Shown in pieces: positions 33,363 through 42,168 of a DNA stretch of 64,000 nt. The notes below the pieces were generated by a model. That model saw only the letters and a list, made by a program, of their open reading frames with translations. It was not told where the DNA came from and did not search any database. Source of the DNA: JBLNDJ01 sp050261515 (GTDB lineage: Bacteria > Acidobacteriota > Terriglobia > Bryobacterales > Bryobacteraceae); NCBI GenBank assembly GCA_050261515.1, contig JBLNDJ010000015.1, positions 94,033 through 158,032 of the forward strand, written 5' to 3'. Numbering within the stretch: position 1 is the first letter of the stretch; each line of letters opens with the position of its first letter. A program made the position numbers and the translations under genes.

Positions 33363-34085
33363 CTACCACCCCGCCTGTTCCATGCGTTTCAGGATGCGCG
33401 CAGAGTACTCGTTCATGCGCGCGGGTCTGCGCGTGCGCGGCGCCGGCAGGATCGCGGCCAGCCGCGCGCCCTGTTCGCGGCTCACGCGAGCGGCTGGGAT
33501 CTTGTAGTAAGCTCGCGCCGCCGCCTCCGCGCCGTAGACGCCCGGCCCCCACTCGACTACGTTCATATACAGCTCGAGGATTCGCTGCTTCGACAGCAGC
33601 AATTCCGCCGCCGGCACAAGCGGAATCTCGAGCGCCTTCCTCAGCGGCGAATGCCACGTAGTCAGGAACAGGTTCTTCACGAGCTGCTGCGTGATGGTGG
33701 ATGCGCCGCGCAGGCGGCCGTCTTCGAGCCCGTCCTCGACCGCGTCCTTCACCTGCCGCCAGTCAAACCCGTGGTGATTGTAGAATCGCGCGTCCTCGGC
33801 CGAAACCACGGCATGCTGAAAGGCGGGCGAGATGCGCGCCAAAGGGACGAACGTGTACCGCTTCGTGTACCGGCCCTTGCGGAACCAGCTCTCCACACGC
33901 CGCTCGACGTGCACCGAAGTGAACGGCGGATCCATCCACCGCAGCCCCAGCAGGCCCAGCACGGCGCACCCATAAAGCGCGGCCGCCCCGGCGAGCGTCC
34001 ATCGCGCGATGCGGCCGGGCAGCCGCCCTCTCGTTTTAGCTCGTTTGCGCAGTCTTTCAGGATACCCGTTGACACTGCTGCTCAC
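33363..34085 (-). CDS. mtgA: monofunctional peptidoglycan transglycosylase
   Basis: 240 aa from GTG 34085. One membrane helix (about 29-50) precedes a GT51 domain with SAEDARFYNHHGFD (catalytic Glu97) and RGASTITQQLVKN. It polymerises lipid II into glycan strands at the outer face of the inner membrane, without a transpeptidase domain. Longer frames upstream run antisense through the BlaI and M56 genes and are rejected. Its start is 21 bases from the divergent blaI start, so the shared promoter and operator overlap its first codons. Confidence 0.87.
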   Translation of the reverse strand: MSSSVNGYPERLRKRAKTRGRLPGRIARWTLAGAAALYGCAVLGLLGLRWMDPPFTSVHVERRVESWFRKGRYTKRYTFVPLARISPAFQHAVVSAEDARFYNHHGFDWRQVKDAVEDGLEDGRLRGASTITQQLVKNLFLTTWHSPLRKALEIPLVPAAELLLSKQRILELYMNVVEWGPGVYGAEAAARAYYKIPAARVSREQGARLAAILPAPRTRRPARMNEYSARILKRMEQAGW

Positions 34086-34104
34086 CTGTGCTAATTTTTT
34101 AGCA
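34069..34104 (+). promoter_or_regulatory. promoter with BlaI-type operator at blaI
   Basis: TTGACA (34069-34074) is a perfect -35 box. After 17 bases comes TAATTT (34092-34097), preceded by an extended -10 TG. The -10 lies in the perfect palindrome TGCTAATTTTTTAGCA (34089-34104), 2 bases before the blaI ATG. A dimeric repressor bound there would cover -10 and the start site. The predicted start lies about 3 bases before the ATG, giving an almost leaderless mRNA. Confidence 0.6.
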
Positions 34105-34106
34105 TC

Positions 34107-34490
34107 ATGGCCGGGACAGAAGGCCTCAGCCTCAGCCGCCGCGAGCGCCAGATCATGGACATTCTCTACCGCCGCGGCCGGGCCAGCGCATCGGACATTC
34201 ACCAGGCGATGCCGGACGCCCCCAGCTATTCGGCCGTGCGCGCCACGCTCCGCATTCTCGAAGAGAAGGGACACGTGCGGCACGAAGACGACGGATTGCG
34301 CTACCTTTACCTGCCCACGCTCGCCCGCGAGAAAGCCACGCGCTCGGCGCTGCGGCACCTGCTCGACACGTTCTTCGATGGCTCGCCCGAAAAGGCCGTC
34401 GTCGCGCTGCTCGATTCCTCGGAACTTTCGCGTAAAGACCTGGACCGCCTCGCGGCCCTCGTCGAAAAAGCCCGCAAGGAGGGCCGCTGA
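34107..34490 (+). CDS. blaI: BlaI/MecI/CopY family repressor
   Basis: 127 aa winged helix-turn-helix protein: LSRRERQIMDILYRRGRASA, then YSAVRATLRILEEKGHVRH, the DNA-binding wing, and a helical dimerisation part. The family represses its own operon and is inactivated by proteolysis through the membrane partner. The gene ends TGA with the M56 gene's ATG directly after it (0 bases), so the pair is coupled. The palindrome upstream is the likely target. Confidence 0.9.
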   Translation: MAGTEGLSLSRRERQIMDILYRRGRASASDIHQAMPDAPSYSAVRATLRILEEKGHVRHEDDGLRYLYLPTLAREKATRSALRHLLDTFFDGSPEKAVVALLDSSELSRKDLDRLAALVEKARKEGR

Positions 34491-36320
34491 ATGGAACCCG
34501 CGCTCATCTGGAAGGCGACCGCCATTCTGCTCGCCGCCGCTGCCGTAAGTCTCGCGCTGCGCCGCGCCCCGGCCGCCCTGCGGCATCTGGTCTGGACGAC
34601 GGCGCTCGCGGGCGCGCTGCTGATTCCGGTTCTCTCCTTCGCCCTGCCGCGCTGGACCGTGCCCGTGTGGCGCGACGTCCCGATCCTCTTTCGTGCGACT
34701 GCAACCGCGCACGCGCCGGCCGCCCCCGCGCCGGAGCGCGCCGCCTCCGCCCTTCCGCCGAAATCGCAGCCACTCCCGCGAACGATTCCCTTCGGCGCAA
34801 TCTGGCTCGCGGGCGCGGCGCTCCTTCTGGTTCCCCCGGCCGTTTCGAGGATCGCGCTCGCCCGTCTCGCGCGCGCCGCCATGCCCGCTCGGCCCGGCCT
34901 TTGCGAGGCGATGAGCATTCCCGGCCGCATCCGCCTGCTCGAAATCGCCGCGCCCATCTCTCCGGTCACATGGGGCGTGCTGCGCCCGGTGATCCTGATC
35001 CCACAGGTAGCGGCCGAAGGCGACCCGGCGCGCCTGCGCGCCATCCTCACGCACGAGCTCGCGCACATCGCGCGCGGCGATTGCCTCTGGCAACTGCTGG
35101 GACAACTCGCTTGCGCGCTCTACTGGTTCCATCCGCTCGTATGGCTGGCGCACCGCGAGGCGCTCCGCCTGCGCGAGCGCGCCGCCGACGATACCGTGCT
35201 GCGCTCCGGAGTGCGCGCGTCCGACTACGCCGGCGACCTGCTGTGCCTGGCCCGTACGCTCGCCTCCCCGCGCCTCTGCGGCAGCCTCGCCATCGCCCGC
35301 CCGTCGAGCCTCGAATCGCGTGTGCGGGCCATTCTCGACCCCACCGTGCGCCGCGCCGCGCAAAGCCGCGCGATCCTCGCAACCGGCCTCTCGGCCGCGG
35401 CCCTTGCCATTTTCGTGATCGCCGCCGCGCGCCCCGCCTCAGCCGGTTCGCCGGAGAGTCTCGATGAGGCTGCCGCCCAGCTCCGCAGCGAGCTCCAGGC
35501 GCGGAAGGCGCGGTCCGGCGAAGACTCGCTCGACTACGCCCGCGGCCTGGGGAGCCTGTGCGCCCTTTACGCCGAATGGGACAGGACGGACCTGGCTTCC
35601 GAATACTGCGCCGCCGCGCTCCCCGCGCTCGAAAAGCACCTCGGCCCGAGCGATCCCGCGCTGTTCGAGCCGCTCCATTACCTCGCCGTGGACGCTCACG
35701 CGCGCAAGGACTGGCCGCGAGCCGCGAGCCTCTATCAACGCGCCCTGGCCACCGGCCCCGCCGCCCCCCGCGCCGCGCTGGTCACCGCCGAACTCGCGAT
35801 CGCGACGCTCGGCGCGGGCGACTCCGCACGCGCCGAGCAACTCGCCGATCAGGCCGCGGCGCTCGCGCCTCAGGGGTCGCTCGAATCCGCCGCCGCGCTC
35901 GCGGCGCAAGCGCGCGTGCTGCGCGAGCTCGGCCGCACCGCCGATGCGGACCGGATCTCCGCGCAGGCGCAGCAGGCCCGCGACGCGTGGTCCGCAAGCC
36001 GCACGGCGCCGCCCGCCCCCGTCGAACCCGGCACATACCGCATCGGCCCGGGCATCTCCGCGCCCGTGCCCCTCGAAAAGCACGAGCCCGAATACAGCGC
36101 CGAAGCGCGCATCAACAAGTACGAAGGCACCTGCGTTCTCGCCATGCTCATCGGAGCCGACGGCCACCCGCGCTCGGTGCGCGTCACCCGTCCGCTCGGC
36201 ATGGGGCTCGACCAGAAAGCGCTCGAAGCCGTCCGCCAGTGGCGCTTCACCCCCGGCATGAAAGACGGCGAGCCCGTCGTCATCCGCGCCACGGTCGAAG
36301 TCAACTTCCGCTTGCTATGA
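34491..36320 (+). CDS. BlaR1-like M56 metalloprotease with TPR-like and TonB C-terminal domains
   Basis: 609 aa. Membrane helices lie near 8-24, 36-52 and 102-118, and the zinc protease motif HELAH is at 188-192 in THELAHIARGDCLW, followed by another helix near 310-325. Residues about 335-500 are helical repeats resembling TPR/Sel1 units. The last 95 residues (YSAEARINKYEGT ... VRQWRFTPGMKDGEPV) are a TonB C-terminal domain. BlaR1 proteins sense beta-lactam by a penicillin-binding domain, absent here. The sensor is therefore probably the TPR-TonB part, in contact with an outer-membrane or envelope signal. Confidence 0.88.
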   Translation: MEPALIWKATAILLAAAAVSLALRRAPAALRHLVWTTALAGALLIPVLSFALPRWTVPVWRDVPILFRATATAHAPAAPAPERAASALPPKSQPLPRTIPFGAIWLAGAALLLVPPAVSRIALARLARAAMPARPGLCEAMSIPGRIRLLEIAAPISPVTWGVLRPVILIPQVAAEGDPARLRAILTHELAHIARGDCLWQLLGQLACALYWFHPLVWLAHREALRLRERAADDTVLRSGVRASDYAGDLLCLARTLASPRLCGSLAIARPSSLESRVRAILDPTVRRAAQSRAILATGLSAAALAIFVIAAARPASAGSPESLDEAAAQLRSELQARKARSGEDSLDYARGLGSLCALYAEWDRTDLASEYCAAALPALEKHLGPSDPALFEPLHYLAVDAHARKDWPRAASLYQRALATGPAAPRAALVTAELAIATLGAGDSARAEQLADQAAALAPQGSLESAAALAAQARVLRELGRTADADRISAQAQQARDAWSASRTAPPAPVEPGTYRIGPGISAPVPLEKHEPEYSAEARINKYEGTCVLAMLIGADGHPRSVRVTRPLGMGLDQKALEAVRQWRFTPGMKDGEPVVIRATVEVNFRLL

Positions 36321-36928
36321 AACGAATCGTGCTGACCGCGGCGCTCGGCGCCCTGCTCACCGGCTGCGCGCGCCGTACGGCGCAAGCGCCCGCCCCGCCG
36401 CGCCACCCCTCGCCCGACGCCGACTACATCGACCTCCGCCCCGCCTGGCGCGTGCGAGTCATCACGCCCCTGCTCAAAGGCGGAGGCTACCGCCTCGAAA
36501 CCACGCAGAAGCAGACGAGCGGCAACACCGTGGAACTCGCAGCGAAGAATTTCGAAGGATACGAAACTGCAATCTACACCGTCGAGCCCAGGCCCGAAGA
36601 AGGAGTGCGGGTGGCCTTCGCATCGGCTGTGGCAACGAGGGAAGGCATTGACGCCCCGCAGCCGCGGCCGCGCGCCCCGCTCTTCCGCCTGCCGCAATCG
36701 GCCAGGCACGTGCGCCTGCTCTACCTGAAGCGCGTCAGCCCCGCCGATCACGACATGGCCATCCTGGCCGCGCCGGATAGAGACGCCCTCGACCGCATCA
36801 CCGCCGAAGTCCAGGCCGCCCCGGCCGCCTGCAAATCCCGCGGCCCGCGCCACTGCTCCTGGGTCCCGCTCGGAATCGCCGTCCGCCCCGAATCCCACAC
36901 CGCCGGAGGCTGGAACCCGGCGAGGTAG
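36317..36928 (+). CDS. putative lipoprotein of the BlaI-M56 operon
   Basis: 203 aa. The N-terminus MKRIVLTAALGALLTGC is a lipoprotein signal with lipobox LTGC, so it is lipidated and envelope-anchored. The mature part is charged and beta-like; no family is recognised. It overlaps the M56 gene by 4 bases (ATGA), so it is co-translated with the protease. Near its end, Cys pairs in APAACKSRGPRHCSW might form a disulfide. A signal-binding or inhibitor role for the protease is a guess. Confidence 0.7.
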   Translation: MKRIVLTAALGALLTGCARRTAQAPAPPRHPSPDADYIDLRPAWRVRVITPLLKGGGYRLETTQKQTSGNTVELAAKNFEGYETAIYTVEPRPEEGVRVAFASAVATREGIDAPQPRPRAPLFRLPQSARHVRLLYLKRVSPADHDMAILAAPDRDALDRITAEVQAAPAACKSRGPRHCSWVPLGIAVRPESHTAGGWNPAR

Positions 36929-36938
36929 CGCGCCGCAC

Positions 36939-36944
36939 TACACT
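36939..36944 (+). promoter_or_regulatory. -10-like box TACACT for the 36951 gene
   Basis: TACACT ends 6 bases before the ATG at 36951. With a standard -10 position, the A of the start codon would be +1: a leaderless transcript. Confidence 0.45.
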
Positions 36945-36950
36945 AGGCCT

Positions 36951-37958
36951 ATGATCGCCACGGTTCCCGAGAAGAACAAGAAGCCCGGACTCTGCTACGC
37001 CGTCACAAACTCCGGCCTCGAACTGCCGGTCATCGACATCACGCACCCGGCCTTCGCCTGCGACGTCAGCGCCGAGGAGCTCGGCGCGCTCGTCGAGGAA
37101 ACCGTCAGGAACATGGCGGCTATGGCCGCGGTGCCGCTCGAAACCCGGCGCGCCATGGCTGTCAACTCGATTCTGGCGCGCGGCTGGGTCGAAGCCTCGG
37201 GCACCTACATGACCGGGTTGATGACCTACCTCAACCGGCTCGGGCCGGACAACCTCGGCGACGGTTACGCGGGCCCCATCGACCGCCGCATCGCCGCCGG
37301 CCTCGCGCCGCTTTCGTTCCGCTTCCGCCTGCGCGACCTCGCCCGCCTGATCGCCGATGCCCTCGCTGCCTGGCTGGCCCACAACCCGCAAGGCCCCGTG
37401 CGCCTGCTCAACATCGGCGGCGGAGCGGCCGCCGATAGCCTGAACGGCCTCATCCTTCTTCACAAGGAGCATCCGGAGCTGCTGCCCGGCCGGCGCATCA
37501 CGGTCCACGTCCTCGATGTCGATGCCGAAGGACCCGCCTTCGGCGCTCGCGCGCTCGCGGCCCTCGTCGCCGAAGGCGCGCCGCTCGCCGGTCTCGACGC
37601 CGCGCTCGAACACACCGCCTACGATTGGTCCGATCCGGCCGCGCTCGCGCCCGGCGTTGCCGCCGTCGGGTCCACCGAAGGCGCGCTGTTCGACTACGGC
37701 TCCGACGACGAAATCATGGCGAACCTCGCCGCCCTGCGCGAACGCACACCCGCCGGTTTCGTGATGACCGGATCGGTCGTGCGCGCCGCCTCCACGCTCG
37801 ATTCCCGGCTCGCCGTTTCCGGAAGCCCCCCGTGGATGCCCAGCATCCGTTACATCGGCCTCGAAGCTTTCGAAACCCTCGCCCGCGCCGCCGGATGGAC
37901 CATCGCCCGCAGACTCGAAAGCCCGATGCACCACGCCATAAGCCTGACCAAGGCCTGA
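36951..37958 (+). CDS. Rossmann-fold methyltransferase-like protein (unknown)
   Basis: 335 aa, no signal peptide. LLNIGGGAAADSLNGLILL is followed about 30 residues later by VHVLDVDAEGPAFGARAL, the first two strands and acidic loop of a class I SAM-dependent methyltransferase. The N-terminal 140 residues are helical and unknown. I cannot name the substrate. It is a single gene between the BlaI operon and the convergent F420-type reductase, from which it is separated by 9 bases. Confidence 0.6.
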   Translation: MIATVPEKNKKPGLCYAVTNSGLELPVIDITHPAFACDVSAEELGALVEETVRNMAAMAAVPLETRRAMAVNSILARGWVEASGTYMTGLMTYLNRLGPDNLGDGYAGPIDRRIAAGLAPLSFRFRLRDLARLIADALAAWLAHNPQGPVRLLNIGGGAAADSLNGLILLHKEHPELLPGRRITVHVLDVDAEGPAFGARALAALVAEGAPLAGLDAALEHTAYDWSDPAALAPGVAAVGSTEGALFDYGSDDEIMANLAALRERTPAGFVMTGSVVRAASTLDSRLAVSGSPPWMPSIRYIGLEAFETLARAAGWTIARRLESPMHHAISLTKA

Positions 37959-37967
37959 AGATCGCCC

Positions 37968-38612
37968 CTACCCCGCCGCCTTCCGCATCCACGAATTCAG
38001 GATCCGCTCGGCCTCGGGCGGCGTCATGGGGTGGTTGTAAATCGGCGAGCCCGGCTGCTGCCTGCGCCCGCCTTCGCCCAAGCTCCCCGTGTCAACCGGC
38101 GCGAAACCAATCTCCTCGATCAGCTTCGCCACAATCTGCTTCGCTTCGTCATCGTCGCCCGCCATGAAGATCACGTTGCGGCGGTCAAGCGGCAGATGCG
38201 TGTCGCCGTGGGCCGCCAGGTGCTGGTAGCAGATCGTGTTGAACGCCTTCACCAGCCGCGCGCCCGGCAGCCGCCGGCGCGTCTCCTCGCTCGACGTGCC
38301 GTCCGCGTCCAGGATGGCGCCCGTCGGGCTGTAGGGATTCATCGCGTCGATCACCACTTTGCCCGCCACAGCTTCCGCGGCCGGAAGCGCCTCCGGTATC
38401 CGCCACGGAACCGCCAGCAGCACGATGTCGCCGAACCGCGCCGCGCCGTCCACCGTCATCGCGTGCGCCTCCGGGCCCAGTTCCGCCACAAGCTCTTGCA
38501 GCGACTCCGGCCCGCGTGAATTGCTAAGCGCCACCTCGTGCCCGGCCTTCACAAACAGCCGTGCCGCGGTGGATCCGACATGCCCGGCCCCTATAATGCC
38601 GACCTTCCGCAT
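37968..38612 (-). CDS. NADPH-dependent F420 reductase-like NAD(P)-binding protein
   Basis: 214 aa. VGIIGAGHVGSTAARLF is the dinucleotide-binding start, with SNSRGPE after the second strand, the NADP-binding loop of F420H2:NADP oxidoreductase relatives. DAMNPY and the C-terminal IYNHPMTPPEAERIL are typical of the group. F420 use in this organism is not shown by other genes here, so it may act on NADP only. It follows the HAD gene by 15 bases on the same strand. Confidence 0.85.
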   Translation of the reverse strand: MRKVGIIGAGHVGSTAARLFVKAGHEVALSNSRGPESLQELVAELGPEAHAMTVDGAARFGDIVLLAVPWRIPEALPAAEAVAGKVVIDAMNPYSPTGAILDADGTSSEETRRRLPGARLVKAFNTICYQHLAAHGDTHLPLDRRNVIFMAGDDDEAKQIVAKLIEEIGFAPVDTGSLGEGGRRQQPGSPIYNHPMTPPEAERILNSWMRKAAG

Positions 38613-38627
38613 CTCCCCCTCCTGGTG

Positions 38628-39308
38628 TCAGATGGCGGAGCGCACGCCCACCTCGTCGAGGTGAGCCAGCAGGTCCGCCGGATCCTGATAAACGCGATAC
38701 GCCCCTGCGCGCTCGAGCTCGTCCTGGCCGTATCCGCCCGAGAGCAGCCCGATCCCCAGCGCCCGCGCGCGCTCCGCCGCCAGCAGATCCCAGACGCTGT
38801 CGCCCACCACGACCGTGCGATCCACCGCCACGCCCAGGCATTCCGCCGCGGCGATGAACAGATCGGGATCCGGCTTGGCGTGCTCTACCTGGTCGCGCGT
38901 GATGATCGCCCTGTGGTCCGCCACACCCAGCAGTTCCAGGCTGGGACGCGCGCTCTGCAAGCGCCCGCTCGTCGCGACCGCGAACGGCACCCCCGCGTGT
39001 TTCAGATGTTGGAGCAGTTCCCTCGCGCCGGGCAGCGGCCGCACCTGCGAAGCGTAGCTCGCGAAAATCTCCGCGTGCCGTTTCTGGAACCGCTCTGCGT
39101 CTTCGGGCGTGATGCGGCGTCCCGTCTCCCGCGCCAGCGCGTGCGCCAGCAGCCCGCCGCTCATGCCGATCCGGCGATGTATGCGCCACACCGCCAGGCT
39201 GATCCCGCCTTCTTCCAGTGCCTGCCGCCACGCCAGCACGTGCTGGTAAACACTGTCGACCAGCGTTCCGTCCAGGTCGAACACGAACGCGGGCCCGCGG
39301 GCCATCAT
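38628..39308 (-). CDS. HAD family phosphatase (Gph/beta-PGM type)
   Basis: 226 aa. Motif I is FVFDLDGTLVDS with the nucleophilic aspartate near residue 10, motif II is VATSGR, motif III is HAKPDPD with the lysine, and motif IV is VVGDSVWD. The helical cap domain (about 18-80) puts it in subclass I, with phosphoglycolate phosphatase and beta-phosphoglucomutase. A small phosphorylated metabolite is the expected substrate. It is 12 bases from the uvrA stop on the same strand. Confidence 0.9.
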   Translation of the reverse strand: MMARGPAFVFDLDGTLVDSVYQHVLAWRQALEEGGISLAVWRIHRRIGMSGGLLAHALARETGRRITPEDAERFQKRHAEIFASYASQVRPLPGARELLQHLKHAGVPFAVATSGRLQSARPSLELLGVADHRAIITRDQVEHAKPDPDLFIAAAECLGVAVDRTVVVGDSVWDLLAAERARALGIGLLSGGYGQDELERAGAYRVYQDPADLLAHLDEVGVRSAI

Positions 39309-39320
39309 GTTTCTATCTTG

Positions 39321-42125
39321 TTACAAAAGCGGCCGCAAGTATTGCCCGGTATACGAAGCCGGCGCGGCCGCCACCTGCTCGGGCGTCCCCTGGACCACAA
39401 TGCAGCCGCCGGATTCCCCGCCCTCCGGCCCCAGGTCGATGATCCAGTCCGCGTTCCGGATCACCTCCAGGTTGTGCTCGATGATCAGCACGCTGCCGCC
39501 GTTCTGAATCAGCTTTTGAAACGCCTCGAGCAGCCGCGCGATGTCCTCGAAGTGCAGCCCCGTCGTCGGCTCGTCGAAGACGAACAGCGTGCCCTTGCAG
39601 TCGGCCTGCGCCAGGTGCGCCGCCAGCTTCACGCGCTGCGCCTCGCCGCCCGAAAGCGTCGTGGCCGATTGCCCCAGCCGCAGGTATCCCAGGCCGACCT
39701 GCTCGAGCAGCCGCAGCTTCGCCACCAGCCTCGGCACCTCCGCGAAGAACGAGAGCGCTTCCTTCACGGTCAATTGCAGCACCTCGTGAATGTTCAGCCC
39801 GCGCAGGCGTATGTCGAGAATGCCGCTCTTGTACCGCGTGCCTTTGCATTCGTCGCACACCAGCTCGACGTCGGCCAGGAACTGCATCTCCACCGTCACC
39901 GTGCCGTCGCCCTGGCACGTCTCGCACCGCCCGCCCGGAATGTTGAACGAAAAGTGCCCCGGCGTGTAGCCGCGCCGCTCGGCCTCGGGCGTCGATGCGA
40001 ACAGGTCGCGTATGATGTCGAACGCCTTCATGTACGTCACCGGGTTCGACCGCGGCGTGCGCCCGATCGGCGACTGGTCCACCAGCACCGCGTGGCTGAT
40101 CTTCTCCGCTCCCTCGATGCGCTGGCACGCGAGCTTCGTCCCGCCGGTCTCCTCGCCGTCGCCGGCCTCCACGCTCCCTGCCTTGTGCGCGGCCGCGAGC
40201 GCCTTGTAAATCACCTCGTGCACCAGCGTGGATTTCCCCGATCCCGACACGCCCGTCACCGCTACCATCATGTCGAGCGGAATCTCCACGTCGATGTTCT
40301 TCAAGTTGTGCAGCCGCGCGCCGAACACCTTCAGCATGCGCTTGCGGTTCACCGGCCGCCGCGACGGGCGCCCGCGCAGCGCGTCGCGCTCGCCCTTCAA
40401 ATACGCGGCCGTCAGCGACCCGGCGCCGTTCGACACCAGCCGTCCGTACGGCCCCGCGAAAATCACGCGCCCGCCGTTCTCGCCCGCGCCCGGCCCTAGA
40501 TCGACGATGTAATCCGCCGCGCGCATCACGTCCGCGTCGTGCTCCACCACGACGATCGTGTTCCCCAACTCGCGCAGTTCCTGAAGAATGCGGATCAGCC
40601 GCCCCGTGTCGCGCGTATGCAGCCCGATCGACGGCTCGTCGAGCACGTAGCACGCGCCCACCAGCCGCGACCCCAAACACGTGGCCAACTGGATCCGTTG
40701 CGCCTCGCCGCCCGAGAGCGTCGCCGACAGCCGGTCGAGCGTCAGGTACTCGAGCCCGACATCGTTCAGGAATTGAAGCCGCTGCCGGATCTCGACGAGC
40801 ACCTTGTCCGCGATTCCAAGCTCCTCCGGCGTCAGCTCGAGCGCCTGGAAAAACGCGTGCGCCGCGGCGATGCTCATGCGTGTCACCTCGGCCAGGTTCT
40901 TCCCGCCCACCCGCACGTTCAGCGCCTCCGGCCGCAGCCGCGCGCCTTTGCACTCCGGGCACTCCGCATACCCGCGATACCGGCTCAGGAACACGCGCAC
41001 GTGCAGTTTGTACTTCTTCGTCTCCAGCCAGTCGAAGAACCCGCGCACGCCGCGAAACCGCCGCCCTTCGCCCTTCCAAACGTAATCGCGCTCCTGCTCC
41101 GTCAGGTCGCACCACGCGACGTTGAACCGCACCTTGCCGCGCCCCGCGCGCTTCAGCGCTTCGTAATCGGTGCCGTACTGCGGCTTGTTCCACGGATCGA
41201 TCGCGCCTTCGTCGAGCGACAGGGTCTTGTCCGGAACGATGAGATCCGGGTCGTAGTCGATCGTGTTCCCGAACCCCTGGCATCGCGGGCACGCGCCGAA
41301 CGGGTTGTTGAAGCTGAACAGCCGCGGCTCGGGCTCGAGAAACTCGATGCCGTCGGTCTTGCACGAAAACTTCTCGCTGAACCGCAGCGTGCGCGGCGCT
41401 TCCGCGTTGGCCTGCTCGAAGATCGCCTCGCCCGCCTCGCGATAGCAGATCTCGACGCTATCGACGATGCGCTGGTGCAGGTCCGGCGCCATCACGATCC
41501 GGTCCACGAGCGCAAAAAGCGGTTGCGCGAAGTCGATCTCGAGCAGCGATTCCGGACTCGAGAACTCGAACATCCGCCCGCCCTGGTACAACCGGTTGAA
41601 GCCCTTCGCGCGCAGCTCGAACAACCGGTCCCGCATCTCGGAGGCCTCGCCGAACCGCACCGGAAACAGCACGTACCAGCGCGACCCGGCGGGCTCGGCG
41701 AGCATGTGCGCCGCCACCTGGTCCACCGTGTCCCGCTCCACGCGCTTGCCGCACGCCGGGCAATACGTGCGCCCCACGCGCGCCCACAGCAGCCGCAGGA
41801 AATCGTACAGCTCGGTGGTGGTCCCAACCGTGGACCGCGGATTCCGCGTCGTGTTCCTCTGGCGGATCGCGATCGGCGGAGCGATACCGTCGATCTCATC
41901 CACCTCCGGCTTCTCCATCCGCTCTAGGAACTGCCGGGCGTATGCCGACAGCGACTCCACATACCGCCGCTGCCCCTCGGCATAAATCGTGTCGAAAACC
42001 AGCGAGGACTTCCCCGACCCCGACACGCCGGTTACCACAGTCAGCTTGTTGTGCGGGATCTCGAGCGAGATGTTCTTGAGATTGTGGAGCCTCGCTCCCC
42101 TGATTACGATTGATTCTTCTTCCAC
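39321..42125 (-). CDS. uvrA: excinuclease ABC subunit A
   Basis: 934 aa, full length. First ATP site GVSGSGKSSLVFDT at about 33-46, the first zinc finger with CPACGKR, the second ATP site GVSGSGKSTLVHEV, the glycine-rich zinc region CETCQGDG ... CDECKGTRY and both ABC signatures (LSGGEAQR) are visible. UvrA scans DNA for bulky damage and loads UvrB in nucleotide excision repair. uvrB and uvrC are not in the window. Confidence 0.97.
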   Translation of the reverse strand: MEEESIVIRGARLHNLKNISLEIPHNKLTVVTGVSGSGKSSLVFDTIYAEGQRRYVESLSAYARQFLERMEKPEVDEIDGIAPPIAIRQRNTTRNPRSTVGTTTELYDFLRLLWARVGRTYCPACGKRVERDTVDQVAAHMLAEPAGSRWYVLFPVRFGEASEMRDRLFELRAKGFNRLYQGGRMFEFSSPESLLEIDFAQPLFALVDRIVMAPDLHQRIVDSVEICYREAGEAIFEQANAEAPRTLRFSEKFSCKTDGIEFLEPEPRLFSFNNPFGACPRCQGFGNTIDYDPDLIVPDKTLSLDEGAIDPWNKPQYGTDYEALKRAGRGKVRFNVAWCDLTEQERDYVWKGEGRRFRGVRGFFDWLETKKYKLHVRVFLSRYRGYAECPECKGARLRPEALNVRVGGKNLAEVTRMSIAAAHAFFQALELTPEELGIADKVLVEIRQRLQFLNDVGLEYLTLDRLSATLSGGEAQRIQLATCLGSRLVGACYVLDEPSIGLHTRDTGRLIRILQELRELGNTIVVVEHDADVMRAADYIVDLGPGAGENGGRVIFAGPYGRLVSNGAGSLTAAYLKGERDALRGRPSRRPVNRKRMLKVFGARLHNLKNIDVEIPLDMMVAVTGVSGSGKSTLVHEVIYKALAAAHKAGSVEAGDGEETGGTKLACQRIEGAEKISHAVLVDQSPIGRTPRSNPVTYMKAFDIIRDLFASTPEAERRGYTPGHFSFNIPGGRCETCQGDGTVTVEMQFLADVELVCDECKGTRYKSGILDIRLRGLNIHEVLQLTVKEALSFFAEVPRLVAKLRLLEQVGLGYLRLGQSATTLSGGEAQRVKLAAHLAQADCKGTLFVFDEPTTGLHFEDIARLLEAFQKLIQNGGSVLIIEHNLEVIRNADWIIDLGPEGGESGGCIVVQGTPEQVAAAPASYTGQYLRPLL

Positions 42126-42168
42126 GATGGGCCCTGCAAGATCGCCTCCGCCAGGGAGGCCTATCTAT

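Noticed and set aside
33363..35363. Long minus-strand frame extending mtgA by 426 codons
   Set aside because: The extension is antisense to blaI and the M56 gene, has low-complexity charged composition and no signal; MtgA proteins are about 240 residues.
40060..40130. Possible extra regulatory repeats within uvrA
   Set aside because: The repeats are the two homologous ATP-binding halves of UvrA, which is normal for the family.
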